Source: Quercus robur (Eukaryota; Streptophyta; Magnoliopsida; Fagales; Fagaceae). From it: a stretch of 64,000 nt of DNA. The stretch is taken from positions 7,810,474 to 7,874,473 of the forward strand of contig NC_065536.1 in NCBI RefSeq assembly GCF_932294415.1. Reading direction: 5' to 3'. The notes under the pieces are model-generated. The model was not told where the DNA came from. It was given only the letters and a program-made list of their open reading frames with translations, and ran no database searches. The translations under genes were made by a program, and so were the position numbers. Below are positions 1-11,931 of this stretch, one piece after another. The first letter of the stretch is position 1. Every line of letters begins with the position of its first letter.

Positions 1-891
1 GTTTGTTCATTTAGACCTCTTAAACCAGATTGTTTAGCCTAATTAATTAACCAAGTCCATTATTAGGTTTATTATTCAGATCTAGGTTAAACAAACATAT
101 ATCATATTATGCACAAATGCAGAAAAGTAAATAATACCACGATATGATAACTCAGAAAAACTGATGAAACTAACCGTTTCAATATAAAAATCTAGGGAGG
201 ATTTGACCTAGCTATCTTCAAGGTAAAGTAAATCCACTACAAGAGAATCAAAATTTTTACAAAAGATTTAACCTTAAATCTATTGCTACCTCATGTAGTA
301 ACTTACTGACACGACCGTGTGCAAGCTTCGAATCCACAGACTCATTCTTTTCTTGGATTTACAACAACATAAGCTCCTTTACTTATGACTTTAAGATCCT
401 ACTCAGATTTTAGATCACCATTAGTAATAATCTTGTTGCAGCAACTAGGTTCTACCAATGCTTGATTGTAGATCTTACTCTGGTAGATTCTTGTGTAGTT
501 AGAATAGTGTAGTTAGAAGGTACAAAACTTCTTAGATCTCACAAAGAGTATCACACAAGTCTTCCAAAAGTTTCCAAAACATAGCTAGGATTTCCCTTTT
601 ATATGTGGACAAGTTGGAATGAAACCCTAAACGTTTTCGCGGGCTTGGGCCTGATTTAAAAATCTGTAGAATTTATTTTCCGATGATTTTCGATCGATCG
701 AGCCTAATTCTCGATCAGTCAAGCAAGGCAGAAAGTGTCTTCCTTTCTCTGCAGTCAGTTGAACTTGAAGCTTGAAACCTAAACCTTTAAGCATTGCCTA
801 ACACATAGACTTGACAAGTTTTGTTCTCAGTTTGCCAACACATTTAAAATATAATTCTAAACATTTAAACCTAAATCTTTAGGACCTAACA
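1..891 (-). mobile_element. Copia-type LTR, cut by the window edge
   Basis: Read on the minus strand the block begins at 891 with TGTTAGGTCC, the usual start of a plant copia LTR, and continues to the left edge. It is non-coding and is the same kind of sequence as the SIRE-like LTRs near 29 and 38 kb, including clustered TCGATCGATCGA-type motifs around 690-715. No internal region or partner LTR is visible because the window ends, so it could be a solo LTR, a truncated element or one LTR of a larger copy. The call rests on the terminus and general composition only. Confidence 0.42.
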
Positions 892-1928
892 ACATCAATT
901 GTCTATATTTATAAATCAACTTACATTTTAATTAGAGGTTGGCATGGTAAGTGATATATAAGCTTATACTTTTTAATATTTTTAATGAATAAATATTTAG
1001 CATTTTTTTTAAGATAGTTAATACTGCAACTCAAACCATTTTCCTCCTTTACCCCCAAGCAATTTGTGTATGAGGATGTGTCAATTAAGTTACAAAACTC
1101 TTGGTATATTTAGCCTATTAAATTGACTAATAAACAAAAAATAAATATCTATATCTATTTATCTATATATAAAATTAGTAATAATTCTAAAATAGTACAC
1201 TAGTATTAATCGGTACCGAAATATTTCATTTCCTTGATCAAACCAAAACACATTTTTAGTATGGTATTGACTCTTTTGGTTTTATCATGTGTTTGCCAAC
1301 ATATATAAATATGGCCCAATACTCATGTACAAATTTTGTTTACACTAACTATGGTTCTTTGGTTAAAGAGACTCCTTTCTCTTGTCTTGACGTAGAACCA
1401 CATGAATTCAAAAGGAATGGATAGCTAGAGAAGTATGATCTTATTCATCATAATTCTAATAGAAAAACAAAAAGATGCTACTACTTTTTATAAGTGCTTC
1501 TAAAGAAAGCAATCTAGGTTCAAATTTGCCCCTCCCCCAACAATTGAATTTTTAAAAACATAAAAAAAAAAAAAAATCCTCCTTTATCAAAGAACTAGTA
1601 TAAGGAATTCCCTAGAAATTAAGGAGAGATTGAAGTTTCTTGAAATTAATTTGATGAACAAATATAGGGTCCTATAAGAAACACAGAAAAACTCCACAAA
1701 AATTTTATTACATTATCAAATTTGCCCACCACTTCTATCACGAACTATTAAAAATAATTGCAGAATTTGGCGGGTCCATATGATCAGATAACAACATTAT
1801 CGAAAGAAGAAAAGAAAAAGCAAGATTCTTTCACAAGTGAACGTGTACATAGTGTGGCAAACAGAAGTAGATATATATATATGGAACTCCATAAATTGTT
1901 GTTTTATTAATATGAAATACCGTAACAA
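892..1928. other. AT-rich intergenic DNA
   Basis: No coding region or recognisable element is seen. The stretch has short A- and T-runs (poly-A near 1561-1576) and a short TA run near 1871-1882. It probably includes the 3' flank of the minus-strand PMEI-like fragment that follows. Confidence 0.5.
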
Positions 1929-2369
1929 TCACTTAGGAGGATTGGGATACAAAAGCGTCATTATGTTGTAAGTGAATTTATAAACCTTTTTATTTATTTC
2001 AACAAATTGGGCATAATAGAGAAAGGCGGCTTGAAAGGCAAAATGGACTTGTGTGGATGCATCACGATATAAGCCTTTATCGAAGAGATCGATAGCTTGA
2101 GAGATTTCAAAGACTGCAAAGTCGTAATTATCATGACAATCCTGCATCTTCAACCACAATGTATGGTTACTAGTCTTGCTAGTGTTGTCAAACACCTTAT
2201 ATATGTATGAAAGTGTGTCATTTGTTAAACTCACGAATAACTCTATGCCAATCCTGACAAGGCCAGTGTAATTGGCTTTGAAGCTTCGTGGATCTGATTC
2301 AAACATCGATATGCAAATTTTCTCATATGTAGTATGATTACAAGTTTTTCTAATCAAAGCGGCTCCTTT
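1929..2369 (-). pseudogene. Pectin methylesterase/invertase inhibitor-like fragment
   Basis: The translation carries the core of a PMEI/C-VIF inhibitor domain: IRKTC followed nine residues later by a second Cys (the first conserved disulfide pair), then SDPRS, then a QDC-x-DNY motif and a C-terminal helix with AFQAA. Family members are secreted four-helix proteins of about 150-180 residues that inhibit pectin methylesterases or acid invertases in the cell wall. Here the signal peptide is missing: the frame opens after a TAG at 2370-2372 and has no ATG before the domain. The fourth conserved Cys, expected after FQAA, is absent (FLYYAQF). A CACTA-like repeat starts 7 bases upstream at 2379, so the 5' end was probably lost by insertion or deletion. 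It is likely a pseudogene. An undetected upstream exon is possible, but most family members are intronless. Confidence 0.68.
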
Positions 2370-2378
2370 CTATTCTGA

Positions 2379-2750
2379 GCACTACAAAAGAAGAGGTCTA
2401 TAGTCGCGTTTCAAAAATGCAGCTATAGACCCCAAAAACACGGCTATAGGATAGAGTTGTGTTTCATATAGCCGTGTTTACAAACCTGGCCTAAACAGCG
2501 CAGCAATAGGCATATAGCCGCATTTTTGTAACCACAGCTATAGGATTTGGGCCTATAGCTGCGTTTTTAGAAATGCGGCTATAGACCCCAACCTATAGCT
2601 ACGTTTTTGAAAAACGTGGCTATAGTTTCTTCCAATGTAGCTAAAAAAGGGTCTACAGTCGTGTTTTTTTTAGCAAACGCGGCTACAGACCTTGTTTGGG
2701 TTGCGTTTTACAAACACGACTATAGCCTCCTTCTATAGCCGCATGCCTGA
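2379..2750. mobile_element. CACTA-like transposon piece with subterminal palindromic repeats
   Basis: The block begins CACTACAAAAGAAG, typical of CACTA (En/Spm) termini, and then holds many direct and inverted copies of a motif close to CTATAGCCGCGTTTTT. Such subterminal arrays are the transposase-binding regions of CACTA elements and their deletion derivatives. No transposase reading frame is present. The opposite terminus (…TTGTAGTG) was not found; the repeats fade near 2750, so this is a truncated copy or a degenerate MITE. It lies immediately upstream of the PMEI-like fragment. Confidence 0.6.
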
Positions 2751-5700
2751 TCACAATACAAATTGCCATTTTTTTGCTCCTCAGTATCATCTTCCTTTGC
2801 AAACATAACTCATATTATAAACAATGAGTCACAAACATTATTGTCCCCATTCTGAATTTAAATTCCCAAGAAAATAAAACATTAGCTGACAAGAAATTAT
2901 GCAAAGATAACTATAAATACACACATGCAAACACTGGTTTTCAATATAGATAGAAGCCAAAACTTATCATTAATGTTATACTCAAAAAAATACTTTTCCC
3001 CTCCACATCCATGTATCATGTCATCCTTTCTACCTTCTATAATATTTGTAAATGATTAGTGCCCACCATTTTATGTTGAATAGTGATGCCATGTATCCTA
3101 TGTTGTTACATAGACATGCATTATAGGTATATGTGCAATTTACACAAGTGTTTACAAGATTATAGGACAAATTATATCAAGCTCTGGAAGGTTACCGTCA
3201 TTCTATTCTTAAATTCTTCTCATCATCCCAACCAAATAAACCTCTAAAACTAAGAAGCTATAGAAACTAGATACTTCACAATTGGTGTTTTTTTTTTTTT
3301 TTTAATAATAATAATAATAAGAATAAGAATAAGAATTTTAAGAAACAGGGCTAACATGTGAAGGTTGGATTGACCTCAAGGAAACATCAAAACCCTCCAA
3401 AAGCATTGTATAGTTAATCTTAGGTTTATCAAAACCCTCCTAGGTTTATTTTAGTTTTCTGCTCTTGTTGATTTTGTTCTACATCAATTTTGGTATCAGG
3501 GCTCATTTATTAAAAAACAAAAAATTAAATCACATGACAAAATCCCTTTCATTTTATTCTAAATTAATTCTTTTAGATAATGGCATTTAGCTATTTTAAC
3601 ACACTCTTTTGTGGTCAATTAATATTTTTAAAATCATATATATTATTCATAGTAATAATATGTGTGTGTGTAAAAGGAGAGCAAAATTCGCATGACAAAT
3701 CATACAAAAAGATTGTATTTTATATCAATAGTTAAACTAAAAAAATAATTGAATATGAAAATCAACAAATGTTATTAGAAGAAACTTTTTTAGGTATTTC
3801 ATTCAATTAAACTTGACGTGAAATTTTTTTTATTCAAATACACATATTTTATTAACGGAATTAACTGCTTTTTTAGTTATATTTTTTAATATATAAATTT
3901 ATTTTATTATTTAAGTTGTACAAAACATTAATGACACTCAAACTTAAATCCTTACCAATAAAAATTAAAAAAAATTAAAAAAGAAGGAACTGCACTGGTG
4001 CCAAGGCTAGTTTTTCTCATATCCAAGCCTCTTGGCTGACTATGAGTGAGAACCAACATTTTTCCAACATATAAAAAAATATGAATTTAAATTCAATAAG
4101 GATATTGTGTAAACCACCCCCTCCCCCCTGGCTAGTACAAACAACCACATCCTCACTAATACCCGAAGTCTAACAATTAAAGCCCACAAAGCCCACACTA
4201 ATTGTTCGACTAAAAAGATACTGGGTATAGCCTTTATTTTTTTTTAAAAAAAATGTTAAATGTTTGTGCTAGAAGGTGGGGTTTGATTGGGTTATCTAAG
4301 ATGTTTATACTTAGACCTTACTATTATGATGCATTTGTAGCTCACTTGAAATTCCAGTGGCTATTTTTTCAATTGCATATAGTATTATTGTTAGCATCCA
4401 CCCACCCTGATAATATTTATAGGTAGCAGACTGGCGTATGGGTTTCATCACACTAGGAGGACCAACGTATCCATTAAAATTAATGATACAAGGGAGTCAA
4501 GATTTTGGCTATTTGAGCTGGGAAAAAAGACATTGGGTTTGTTCTTGACATCCTATCATGTTTTAAGTCTTGGGTCTTAAAGTGTGTCAATCCTGTATAG
4601 CATAGGATTGAAATGAGGCATATTATAGCCTCCATATGTTGTATTGTAGTATTTAGCACGATATGACATGAGAAGTGATATGGATGCCAATTTTCAACAC
4701 ACGCCTGAAATGTTTTGAAACTTTTGGCAACAAAATTTAATTGGAGTAGTGTCTTTAGCAATAGGATTTCACCTAGAGCAAACTATCTTAATAATTCTAA
4801 CAATATTTATAGTGAGTCACATGGTAAAAGCTTGTTGTACAACAATCAGAAGTCTGAAAAATAATGAGGTAAAAAAACTGTTCACATGGCATAAGGATGG
4901 GGCATCTACTTGATACAACTATAATGAGTAACGCACAAATTATACTACGTAGTTTATAATATGTTCAATGATGTTGGAATTTCAACTAATAGATTGAATT
5001 CTTACCACCTAAGCTAGAGCTTTGGGTCAAGGGCTATGGTCAAGGGCTGCCTACAAGTATGCATTGGGACTTAAATAACATTTAACTTAATGGCTCTAAC
5101 ATGAAAGAAAAACTACATTCCAGAGTGCAGTTTTTTCTTTTCACAAAATACACCATTTAGGCAAAGTGGTAACCATTCCAAATCCCATTATTGTTGTGCC
5201 TTCTGCACTTTCCTTCCCAGGTCCCACCATCTTAAAAACTCAAAAACCTACTGAGGTAGCCGATGAACCTTTTTTTTTTTTTTTTATTGGTATATTCAAC
5301 GATAATTTTTTCTCACAAGGCAGCCAATAAACCTGAAACAAGGAAACAGGTGCAACCATAACCAAACTACAACTAAACAGCAGTCCCTAATAATAATTTT
5401 CTATTGAGGATATTCTTTACTAATTAAAATCTTTCCTAAAACTGCTGACATGCATAAAGAAGCATTTGAGGACACCTTCGGATTCCATAGAAACATAGCT
5501 CCAATAGGTGCTCTGGAAGCCCTAGGATAAGAGTGGACATCAAAATTTCTACATTCAATTGAATTTCAAACCATGTCATCCTCTCCTCCAAGTTCAAGAT
5601 GAACCTTCACTAAATCCAACAACTAAGAAAAGAAATGCACTAACTCTTAACTCCCGCAACTATGCCCCAACAAATCTTTGGCTACGATGAAGATTCCCTA

Positions 5701-8065
5701 ATGCAACTAAATAAGAAGCCAATTTGGCAATCTTACAAACTATCACAAAGAAATCTAGATATAAGTATGATTCATAGATACAAACTATCTTGACAACCAA
5801 CTATAGATCACTTCACAAGAGTATAGAAGTTAGCCATCTTTATGCATATATATATATATATATATATATAATAAAATAAAAACCACTTTTTCATGTTACA
5901 AGACCCTAAGATCATCGGTAATAGCAGCTAGCTAGACCAAACACACTCACCCACCTCTTTTGACCACTGGGTTAATTTCACTATAAAATTTCAACACACG
6001 CCTGAGAAGCCATTTTTTCTTTCAGCTACAAGACCATAACAAGGCAGGACTCCAGGTCATCATCCATCAAACAAAAGTGCACTACACTCACACTCAGTAG
6101 AAATGCATCAAATATTTTTGGAACATTGTCTGACTAAATAATTAAAACGGTTGAAATTAGAAAGGAAATTCTCATACCAAGAACAGTTTCTGGAACATTG
6201 TCTGATTGAATAATTTTTGTTTTCAAATCCTTGTTCTGTACAATAAAAATTCGGTCAGTGCTGGCTCTATAGACAAAATGAAGGCAGCATAGAAGTTTTT
6301 AGCACCAGCAAGAGATACTTCAAACCTAGCATACTAACTAGAGATAGAGTAATTATATCTTATGAAAAATGTAAAACATGAAAATTTATAACACATATTT
6401 GAGAAATAGCAAAGGAACACAAAAGGAAAACAAAGAAACTAAAAAGAAAAAGAAAATACCTCTTTAAGAAAGTCTATTTCTGATTGGGATAAACCTCTCC
6501 TGCAGTAATTAAAAAAAAAAAAAAAATTCAATTAAAAGCTAAACCAAATGCAAGATAAAGTTAATTAAATCAAACTAAAGAAAGTGCAAGAATGTCTTTC
6601 TAAGATAAAAGAAGAATGCACTTTAAGACATTATTACAATATTACATACGATCAGATAAGTATAATAACAGGGATGAAATGTGACAAAAAGATGGTGAAT
6701 TTGTGGAGGATGTTTTATTACACTGCCAAATGGTGAATTTATGGAGGGGATGTTTCACTTCAATGCTCAGACAAAGTGCCATAGCCCCCCAAACAAGTGG
6801 AGCTTTTAAGCTTTCCACTTTGTTGAGCTTTTTAAACGCCGTTAAAAAATGCAGCTACAGTAGAGAATATAACAAATGCCAAAATTTATTTGCAAATGCA
6901 TCTGCTCTTTATATACAACATAAAATATAACCCCTTTTTTGGCTATTCTATTATGTTTGGTAATTAATTAAGAGAATTCAAACATGTATCTAATTGTGTG
7001 TAAGTAGTGGATTCTAGTTAACTCAATTTGTAAAATTTCGGATGATTGAATAAGAAGTTTGGGGTTTAATCTCCAACTATATCAAAAATCGATTGGTGTT
7101 TTGGTTTGATGATAAATAATACAATCATCAAAAGTGAACGTCATATATTGAAACTCCATAAAAAAATTATATGTAAGTATATTTTAAGAAGAAAATGATA
7201 GACTTTTTGAAAATTTGATAGTTTTATATATTTATTATATTGTTGTTAGGTTAATAGTTGTATAATAAGTACGACTTCTTTCCTCAAAAAAAAAAAAAAA
7301 GTACGACTTCTTTTACAAGCACAACCCAATCTCACAACATTTTCATAAGATGAATCCCCAAAATTGGTAGATGCATAAAATGTTGTAGACATAGTATTTC
7401 TTTTAAAACAAATAATAATAATAACAATAATAATAATAATAATAATAATAATTAAATGCACAATAAAAATTCTACCATTATAATCTTAAATGAAAAAAAA
7501 AAAAAATCCTTAAAGGCTCACTATAAATTTCACTATTACTATAAATTCCACAATTATAATAAAAAGTGTTACTTTCACAATATTTTCATAAAAAATACAG
7601 ATGGTATGTTGTTATTGGTTTTAGTTTAAAACCACTATTGAAATTGTTTTTTTGCTCGCTAGCAATAACTAATAACCACCTGCTAACTTCTTGTGAAAAT
7701 ATTGTAGACATAACATTTCTTTGATAACAAATGTCCATTATGATAATAAATGAAAAAAAAAAAATTGTCCTTAAATGCATAGTATAAATTTCACCATTAT
7801 ATCAAATTCTTTAAATAATATGTAGTTAAATATCCACTATCAGCTCCTTTAAATATTCCATAAAAAAAAATTTCACCTTTCCCCCCTCTATAATGGACTT
7901 TATAAAGTGGGTATTATTTTTCTCTTAAATTATTTCTAAGATGAAGTTTTTTTACTTTCATTTTTTACCTATTTTTTAAAGTAGCCTAAAAGGAAAGTCT
8001 TAAATAAGTTAATTTCTACACATATTTCTCCTTCAGGTGCAATTGTAAAAAAATGAAAAACAATT

Positions 8066-8070
<5 letters not shown>
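2751..8070. other. Long non-coding AT-rich stretch
   Basis: No supported gene is seen in over 5 kb. The short open frames at 4480-4761 (-) and 6703-6930 (+) match no family and lack coding character. The stretch holds simple repeats: a T-run followed by AAT/AAG triplets at 3288-3336, TA repeats at 5845-5871 and AAT repeats at 7408-7453. Around 7565-7725 there is a degenerate inverted repeat (a CACAATATTTTCAT-type arm facing its complement) that resembles a small MITE. Confidence 0.5.

Positions 8071-8152
<82 letters not shown>
8071..8152. repeat. (TC)n-(TA)n compound microsatellite
   Basis: About 31 TC units run directly into about 10 TA units. The array produces an artificial arginine/glutamate-rich open frame on the minus strand, which is not a gene. 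Confidence 0.95.
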
Positions 8153-8251
8153 AGTAATACTGTACAACTCAATATTTTTTTAATTAGATGTGAATATTGA
8201 CAATCTACTTTTGATTTACATTATCTTCGTATATTCTCCATTTTTGCAACA

Positions 8252-8375
8252 TTTTATGGTGATCAAAGGTCAATTACCATCTTGTCAATCAGGTGTTTAA
8301 ATTCAGGTTTTTGTTTTATGGTGATCAAAGGTCAATTACCATCTTGTCAATCAGGTGTTTAAATTCAGGTTTTTG
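8252..8375. repeat. Exact 62-bp tandem duplication
   Basis: Two adjacent identical 62-bp copies, 8252-8313 and 8314-8375, each starting TTTTATGGTGATC and ending TTCAGGTTTTTG. Complete identity implies a very recent duplication. It lies between two long CT microsatellites. Confidence 0.95.
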
Positions 8376-8517
8376 TAGTTAAAAATAATTCATAAAATAC
8401 GAGTTAATGGATTGAATGGTAAATAGATCCAATTGGAATGAAAATTGGTATGCTTGTTAAAAATATATAGAAAATTGGATGGTGTAATATTTGTTTAGGT
8501 TACATTAAGTATAACTT

Positions 8518-8520
<3 letters not shown>

Positions 8521-8599
<79 letters not shown>

Positions 8600-8646
8600 C
8601 ACACATATATTACTATTAAACATCAAGTGGGTCGGGGGGGGGGGGG
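8521..8646. repeat. (CT)n microsatellite followed by a G tract
   Basis: About 38 CT units (8521-8598) are followed by a short CA stretch and, at 8634-8646, a run of 13 G. A second 13-G run lies at 8823-8835. These are simple low-complexity repeats. Confidence 0.93.
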
Positions 8647-8837
8647 TGTGGGAGATTCCATATTTAAATACACCACATTTAGTTTATAAAATAAAAAACA
8701 CCACATTTACACTTTTGTGTTACACACACCTATTTGTTAACATCTCTATAAAGTTTTTTGGAGAAAAAATAATACAAAATAAAAAATACAATGATTTATG
8801 TCCCTTTGAGTTCGAAAAAAAAGGGGGGGGGGGGGAA

Positions 8838-9246
8838 ATTAAAATTCACCACCTAAAATTATATCTCAGATTACACTTTGTACCATAAACTTTTCAAATG
8901 CATATTTTGTACCGTAAACTATAATTTTTGTTACGCTTTGCATACGAACATCAAAATTTGTTGTTAACTTGATCAAAATCCAAAGTTTAAAATGTAAAGC
9001 GTAACAGAGAGTATAGTTTTGGGTGGTAAATTATAATTTTTACTTTGTTTCTAAAGAATTAAGAAGATGAGCAATTGAGTCTTTCACGTGATGCCATGCT
9101 TTTCCATTCAAGTTAACACCAAACTTGACTTTAGATTGCAAAGTTTAACAAATGTTATAGTTTAAGGTGAAAAATATGCTTTCGAAAAGTTTAAGGTGCA
9201 AAATGTAATCAAAGGGATCATTTATGGTGGTAATATGTAACTTTCC
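8838..9246. mobile_element. Foldback MITE with ~60-bp inverted ends
   Basis: The left end (AAATTCACCACC… ACACTTTGTACCATAAAC, near 8842-8892) is matched in inverted orientation by the right end near 9181-9246 (…TTTATGGTGGTAATATG). Further inside, motifs close to TACCGTAAACTATAA recur inverted. The element is about 410 bp and non-coding. The superfamily is not certain because no clear target duplication was identified. Confidence 0.6.
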
Positions 9247-10292
9247 TAAAAACATAAAATGAATTATGTCCTTTTGTGTAATACATGAAAACAAAAAATT
9301 AACAGTTTAAAATTTTAATTATAATACATGAATTAATACAATACATTGGTACACGTCCTTTTGTATTAGACATGAAGGGTAAAAAAATAAAATAAACTAC
9401 CAATTTAATGGGTTGTATGAGTATAATCCATAGGTATAGTTAATGGGTAGTTACATACAACAAAAAATGTTAATGTGAACTCTTAACTCTTCAATTTATT
9501 GGAAAAATTATACTTTACTCAATTAAAGTAAATCTAAACCAAACATTGATTTAGCACCTTGGAAGTCTATAGCCTCATCTTTTAGCCTAAAAACTAGTCA
9601 TTAAGAGCACCAAAAACTCAATATACAAACTCTTATTTAGGTTCAAAATAGACCAGCCATGTTTTACCTATTGAGTTGAAACTTTGGGTCAAAAACCCAT
9701 TCAACCAGAACACATTCTCACAATTCCGAACTTAGTTAGGGGTGGAAATTTGGGTATAGGGGAAACTTCCCTCTTTTTCTCGCAACCATTCTCAATTTCT
9801 ACTTCTCGTTGACTGTGGGTTGAAATTTCGGACATGTTCTGTTTTTATGCATTTCTCTACATTTTTATTTTTTGCATTTTGATTTATCTCTTGTTAAAGC
9901 ATCATTAGCCTCTATTCACTAAATATTGAAAATTTGGGCTTGATACTCTCCACAAACAATCGCTTCTAAAAATCCCAAGGGGAGATTTGGGCCGTTTTTG
10001 TATTTTTGGCCCTTGTTACAAAACGTCCTTGACAATGTTCTCAATAGATAAATTTCCATTTTTTTTTTGTTAAATAGAAAATTTGATACAATTGATTTTA
10101 TTAACTATTGGTATGTAGAATTTTTTTTTTTTAAGTTTATATAAGTGGTTAATTGAAAATTACTCAATTGGTTTCCTCATTATAATAATTGCAATTTATG
10201 TTTTCAAAGGGAGAAAAACAAACTAATCAAATTTAGTCGCATATTAAAAGAGGACAACATAAAACAATAACAAAAAAACCCTTCTTTATATT

Positions 10293-10323
<31 letters not shown>

Positions 10324-10762
10324 CTTTTAAATGAAGAACACAAAAATATTTATATATTAATAAATTTAAGAAAAAAATCATGAGAAGAATGGGCCAATAA
10401 CTAGTGAAAAAAGAAGAAGATTATAATGGAACTACTGCAATTCAAAATAAAGTTGTTATTATGGAAATGTTGTGAGATATTATTGTCTCATTAGACTTTC
10501 TCATTAACTTCTCATAAACTACTTTTTTTTAGAGAAGGGATGGCGTGGAAACAGCCATGAATAGCAAAGTCTATATACAATTTAATTAATAAATAATTTC
10601 ATATTTGATATTTACAACATAAATATCTATAGTTACCAATTCTTTAATTTATTGTGTGTGCTAGTTAGTTCATCTGTTAGAGTCCTTTGTTCTCAAAATT
10701 TGGGGTTCGAGCTCCACTTACATCAAAAACCAATTGGTATATTGACTTAATAATAAAGAGTA
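9247..10762. other. Non-coding AT-rich stretch
   Basis: No gene is recognised. It contains T-rich tracts near 10060-10130 and an AAT triplet run near 10294-10316. It ends at the target duplication of the Mutator-type MITE that starts at 10772. Confidence 0.5.
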
Positions 10763-10915
10763 ATTATTATAAGGGTCATGTTAACGGATACTCTTAACGC
10801 AATTGTTAATAAATCATTTTAGGAATTTTTTGACAACTTTTTTGGGAAATAGAAAAAGCTATAAATATATTAATTGCTTGTTTTCATTTCCCATAAAAAC
10901 TTTCTTAAAATGATT

Positions 10916-11671
10916 TGTGGGGCACGATAGTTTGTGGGCTCGGCCCGCTCGCTTATGGGGAGTCCACAGGCCCCAAACTGAAGGAAGCCAGGGCCTAGGC
11001 TCAAAAATAGTAAGCCCAAAGTGGCCCGAAGATACAGCCGAGGACAGCTTAGTCCTCGGCAGACCCAAAGTCTCATTGATGAAAGTGGCATACAAGCAAA
11101 CTTAAAAGATCAGAAAATATCTCGGGGAAATAGTCCTTAATACCCTTCATTGATATGACATTGCACCTGACAGAACCGGATTCTTAGGCTTTATTGACCA
11201 TCTCCAACCATTCTGGGATTAGATTGACGGGACAAATATCAGTCCTGGAAAAATTGACCCTATACGTGGACGAGGGACAACAAACGTAGGCTAGTATAAA
11301 AGGAAAGGTAAACTAATTAGGGAAGGGGCCCCCCATCTCACTTCCTGGAAAAAGCTCCAGGGATGAGAATGCCCGGGTAATGTATATATACACCATCACG
11401 AAAAACCCACCGCCGGGTAACCGGAGAAAAACACTAAGTGCTCTTCGGACCTGATCCGAGGAGTCCAATCCATCAAGTTAGAAAGTTGTGGGGCTTGGAA
11501 GTCCAGGCTGAAGCCTTTCCTTATCTAAGTTCCTTAAAGTCCGGTTTGGACCAATGCCCTGTGACCAAACGCTAGCATTTCAAGCCCACTCTCTACAAAT
11601 TTTATTGTGAGGGATCCTTCACGCGCGAGCCCAACGTCATTGTTGGGCCGCTTGAGAATCGTGTCCCTACA
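10916..11671 (+). repeat. 5' LTR of the LARD
   Basis: It starts TGTGGGGCACGATAG and ends GTGTCCCTACA, with the same length (756 bp) as the 3' copy. A TATA-like TATAAAAG lies at 11295-11302, followed by GC-richer transcribed sequence, consistent with the LTR promoter. Confidence 0.92.
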
Positions 11672-11673
11672 AT

Positions 11674-11691
11674 TGGCGCCGTCTGTGGGGA
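11674..11691 (+). other. Primer-binding site of the LARD
   Basis: TGGCGCCGTCTGTGGGGA lies two bases after the LTR end. Its first nine bases match the complement of the 3' end of plant tRNA-Asp (TGGCGCCGT…) and the last five (GGGGA) also fit. This placement and sequence are typical of gypsy-type elements. Confidence 0.75.
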
Positions 11692-11931
11692 GGCTTGCGC
11701 GTTGGCATGGGTGGCGCATGAGTCAGCTCTCTAGCAAGCAGAGATTCACGAGTCTTTCCCATCTCCGGCGACGTGCAGTTGTTGCTCCGCCATAAGCTTC
11801 TGCTAGGGGCTACGCCTTGCACTGCTAACGGTGCGGGTAACTCTAGGGGCTTCCGGCCTCAAGCCAACTCTCCCCTCCCTGGCCTAGGGGCTGACCTTCG
11901 AAAAATAAATAAGTATAGAGAAAAAAGTACA

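Noticed and set aside
7969..8172. Arg/Glu-repeat peptide frame
   Set aside because: Created by the TC/TA microsatellite.
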